Assembly (NCBI RefSeq): GCF_003946305.1
Contig: NZ_RHNS01000001.1
Location: forward strand, 186,001-250,000
Direction of reading: 5' to 3'
DNA from: Lacticaseibacillus porcinae
GTDB lineage: Bacteria > Bacillota > Bacilli > Lactobacillales > Lactobacillaceae
Length of the DNA stretch: 64,000 nt
Below the pieces are notes generated by a model, which saw only the letters and a list, made by a program, of their open reading frames with translations, searched no databases and was not told the DNA's origin. The position numbers and the translations under genes are program-made. Shown piece by piece: positions 62,802 to 64,000 of the stretch; within the stretch, counting starts at the first letter, position 1; each line of letters opens with the position of its first letter.

Positions 62802-63492
62802 GATGTCCGGCATCGATAGTGTTTCATGCCGCCATCTGGCGACAGTGGGCTAGCTCCGTTTCAGTGATTTGAAACGGGGACTCCAGCTGGCTTGCCGCTA
62901 CATAGTGAGGGTCCTCGGTGGAGCTAACTTGGACGTTTCGCTACGCTCACCGCCAAGTGGATCTCCACCTGCGGCTTTCCGTAAGCGGTAAACCGCTAAC
63001 GGAAATCTCACTATGTAGCGGCAGCCAGCTTCCGTCCCCATTTCAAATCACTTTCACTACGTAGGCCACTGTCACCTGATGGCTGCGAAACATGTTATGT
63101 CTTCGTTGATATCATGTTTAATCTTGTGAATGACGGCATAACGTCACGTATTTGATTTGTAAGCCAGCGATATCAATGTAGAAAACCTGTGGGCGGAGAT
63201 GATTTGGCAAAGTGGAGGTGAATTGGACAATTGCCTGTGGGAGTGAAATCAAGTGAAACGCCGGTTTGTGGCGGTTCGCGCAGATTTCACCAGCAAATAT
63301 TGAAACGAAGTGATTTTCTTCGGTTCAATATTTAGTCGTAAGAGCATCAGCGGTTTGGGCTGATCTCTGCAGACGGCCGCACCGGCAACTTGTCCAATTC
63401 ACCGTAGCGTCGCCAAATCATCGGAGCCCACAGATTTTCGTGCCGGAGGCATTTTGGTATAGTTTGCTGAAACACTTACGTTGCCGGACATC
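62802..63492. repeat. Large foldback element, copy R3 (691 bp)
   Basis: The best-preserved copy. Terminal repeats GATGTCCGGCATCG and the complement of GATGTCCGGCAACG, each followed by AGTGTTTCA after two bases. Arm 1 pairs GCCGCTACATAGTGAG (62894-62909) with CTCACTATGTAGCGGC (63007-63022), flanked by TGATTTGAAA with TTTCAAATCA; inside is a hairpin TTTCCGT-AGCGGT with ACCGCT-ACGGAAA. Arm 2 pairs TTGATATC with GATATCAA. Arm 3 pairs 63187-63208 with 63412-63433 and 63217-63230 with 63390-63403, and contains AATATTGAA with TTCAATATT. No credible reading frame. Confidence 0.87.
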
Positions 63493-63497
63493 CTAAT

Positions 63498-63533
63498 CAA
63501 AAAGAGGTCGAGACGATGATGTCTCAACCTCTT
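63498..63533 (-). terminator. Terminator of greA
   Basis: On the minus strand AGAGGTTGAGAC pairs with GTCTCGACCTCT (one mismatch), followed by five T. R3 ends seven bases beyond it. Confidence 0.85.
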
Positions 63534-63544
63534 GATGCAATGTT

Positions 63545-64000
63545 TTAGCCTTCGACTTTGACGATCTTCACGTCCATGTCGCCACCTGGCGTGGAAACTT
63601 TAACGGTGTCGCCGACTTTCTTGCCGATCAAAGCAGTGGCGATCGGGGATTCGTTGGAGATCTTACCGTTGAACGCATCAGCTTCAGCAGCGCCGACGAT
63701 TTCATAAGTTTCTTCTTCAGTGTCGCCGACTTCAACGAAAGTGACTTTTTTGCCGATGGAGACTTCGTCGTTAGCAACGGCCCCTGCGTCAATGATTTCA
63801 GCATAACGCAATTGGGTTTGGATCGTCACAATGCGCGTTTCCAATTGTGATTGTTCATCTTTAGCAGATTCGTATTCGGAGTTTTCAGATAAATCCCCGA
63901 AGCCACGTGCAATTTTAATGCGTTCGATCACTTCTGGGCGTTTAACAGTTTTCAAGTTTTCTAATTCTTGTTCGAGTTTTTCTTTGCCCGCTGCAGTCAT
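63545..64000 (-). CDS. greA: Transcription elongation factor GreA, N-terminus outside the window
   Basis: GreA enters the RNA polymerase secondary channel and stimulates cleavage of backtracked RNA. The 151 visible residues start at [15 protein letters not shown] of the N-terminal coiled coil, include [24 protein letters not shown] (the acidic tip), and end with the C-terminal FKBP-like domain. The family normally has about seven more residues before MT, so the true start is probably beyond base 64000. Confidence 0.93.
   Translation of the reverse strand: MTAAGKEKLEQELENLKTVKRPEVIERIKIARGFGDLSENSEYESAKDEQSQLETRIVTIQTQLRYAEIIDAGAVANDEVSIGKKVTFVEVGDTEEETYEIVGAAEADAFNGKISNESPIATALIGKKVGDTVKVSTPGGDMDVKIVKVEG

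Noticed and set aside
1-64000. CRISPR arrays, prophage, complete insertion sequences, rRNA
   Set aside because: No regularly spaced direct repeats, phage or transposase genes, or rRNA sequences were seen in the window.

Overview
The window is chromosomal DNA of a low-to-mid GC Firmicute of the family Lactobacillaceae. The evidence is a PepX aminopeptidase close to those of the Lacticaseibacillus (L. casei) group as I remember them, the small lactobacillar DUF3042 protein, a ribosomal L27 with a cleavable N-terminal prepeptide next to its Prp protease, YfhO, and LiaFSR. The genus is an inference. Almost everything is core housekeeping on the minus strand, with a few small plus-strand genes and unusually large non-coding gaps. 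Layout (minus strand unless noted): 1-4270 holds a truncated membrane gene, then trmD-rimM-KH protein-rpsP and ffh-ylxM. 4415-10250 holds a plus-strand membrane gene, then ftsY-smc-rnc. 11042-16568 holds acpP, plsX, recG, fakA and an Asp23 protein, followed by rpmB (plus). 17322-19136 is a HelD-like helicase. 19852-31601 is a long run: thiN-rpe-rsgA-prkC-stp-rsmB-fmt-priA-coaBC-rpoZ-gmk. 31668-39145 holds a patatin-like protein, a plus-strand SOS-box gene, then recN-argR-tlyA-ispA-xseB-xseA-folD. 39434-43026 holds nusB, a second Asp23 protein, efp, an M24 aminopeptidase, and rpmA-prp-rplU. 43259-45186 holds small unknown genes and two tRNAs. 45303-49981 holds pepX (plus), a candidate structured RNA, and glnA-glnR. 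50234-57412 holds a PLP enzyme, miaA, DUF3042 (plus), rhodanese-glk-yqgQ-rhomboid, and a class B PBP. 57572-60196 is yfhO (plus). 60246-62660 is liaF-liaS-liaR. 63545-64000 is the 3' part of greA. The genes form the usual growth programme: ribosome and tRNA maturation, SRP targeting, chromosome condensation and repair, phospholipid and fatty-acid entry, CoA, folate and isoprenoid supply, nitrogen control, and cell-wall synthesis with its Ser/Thr-kinase and LiaFSR surveillance. The unexplained part lies between genes. Three copies (10353-10978, 43572-44266, 62802-63492) of a 626-695 bp non-coding element are built from nested inverted repeats inside terminal inverted repeats. Arm sequences differ between copies while base pairing is kept by compensatory changes, and in one copy a whole arm has been replaced by an unrelated but equally palindromic one. 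A second, roughly 120 bp palindromic family occurs at 4781-4899 and 17034-17153, with a half-copy at 17210-17266. All five full-length copies lie at or close to intrinsic terminators. A free-standing RNA candidate of about 357 nt with strong promoter, closing helix, pseudoknot and terminator lies at 47784-48140, and a second large RNA candidate lies at 19273-19648. A 99-residue protein at 32445-32744 is preceded by two LexA boxes.
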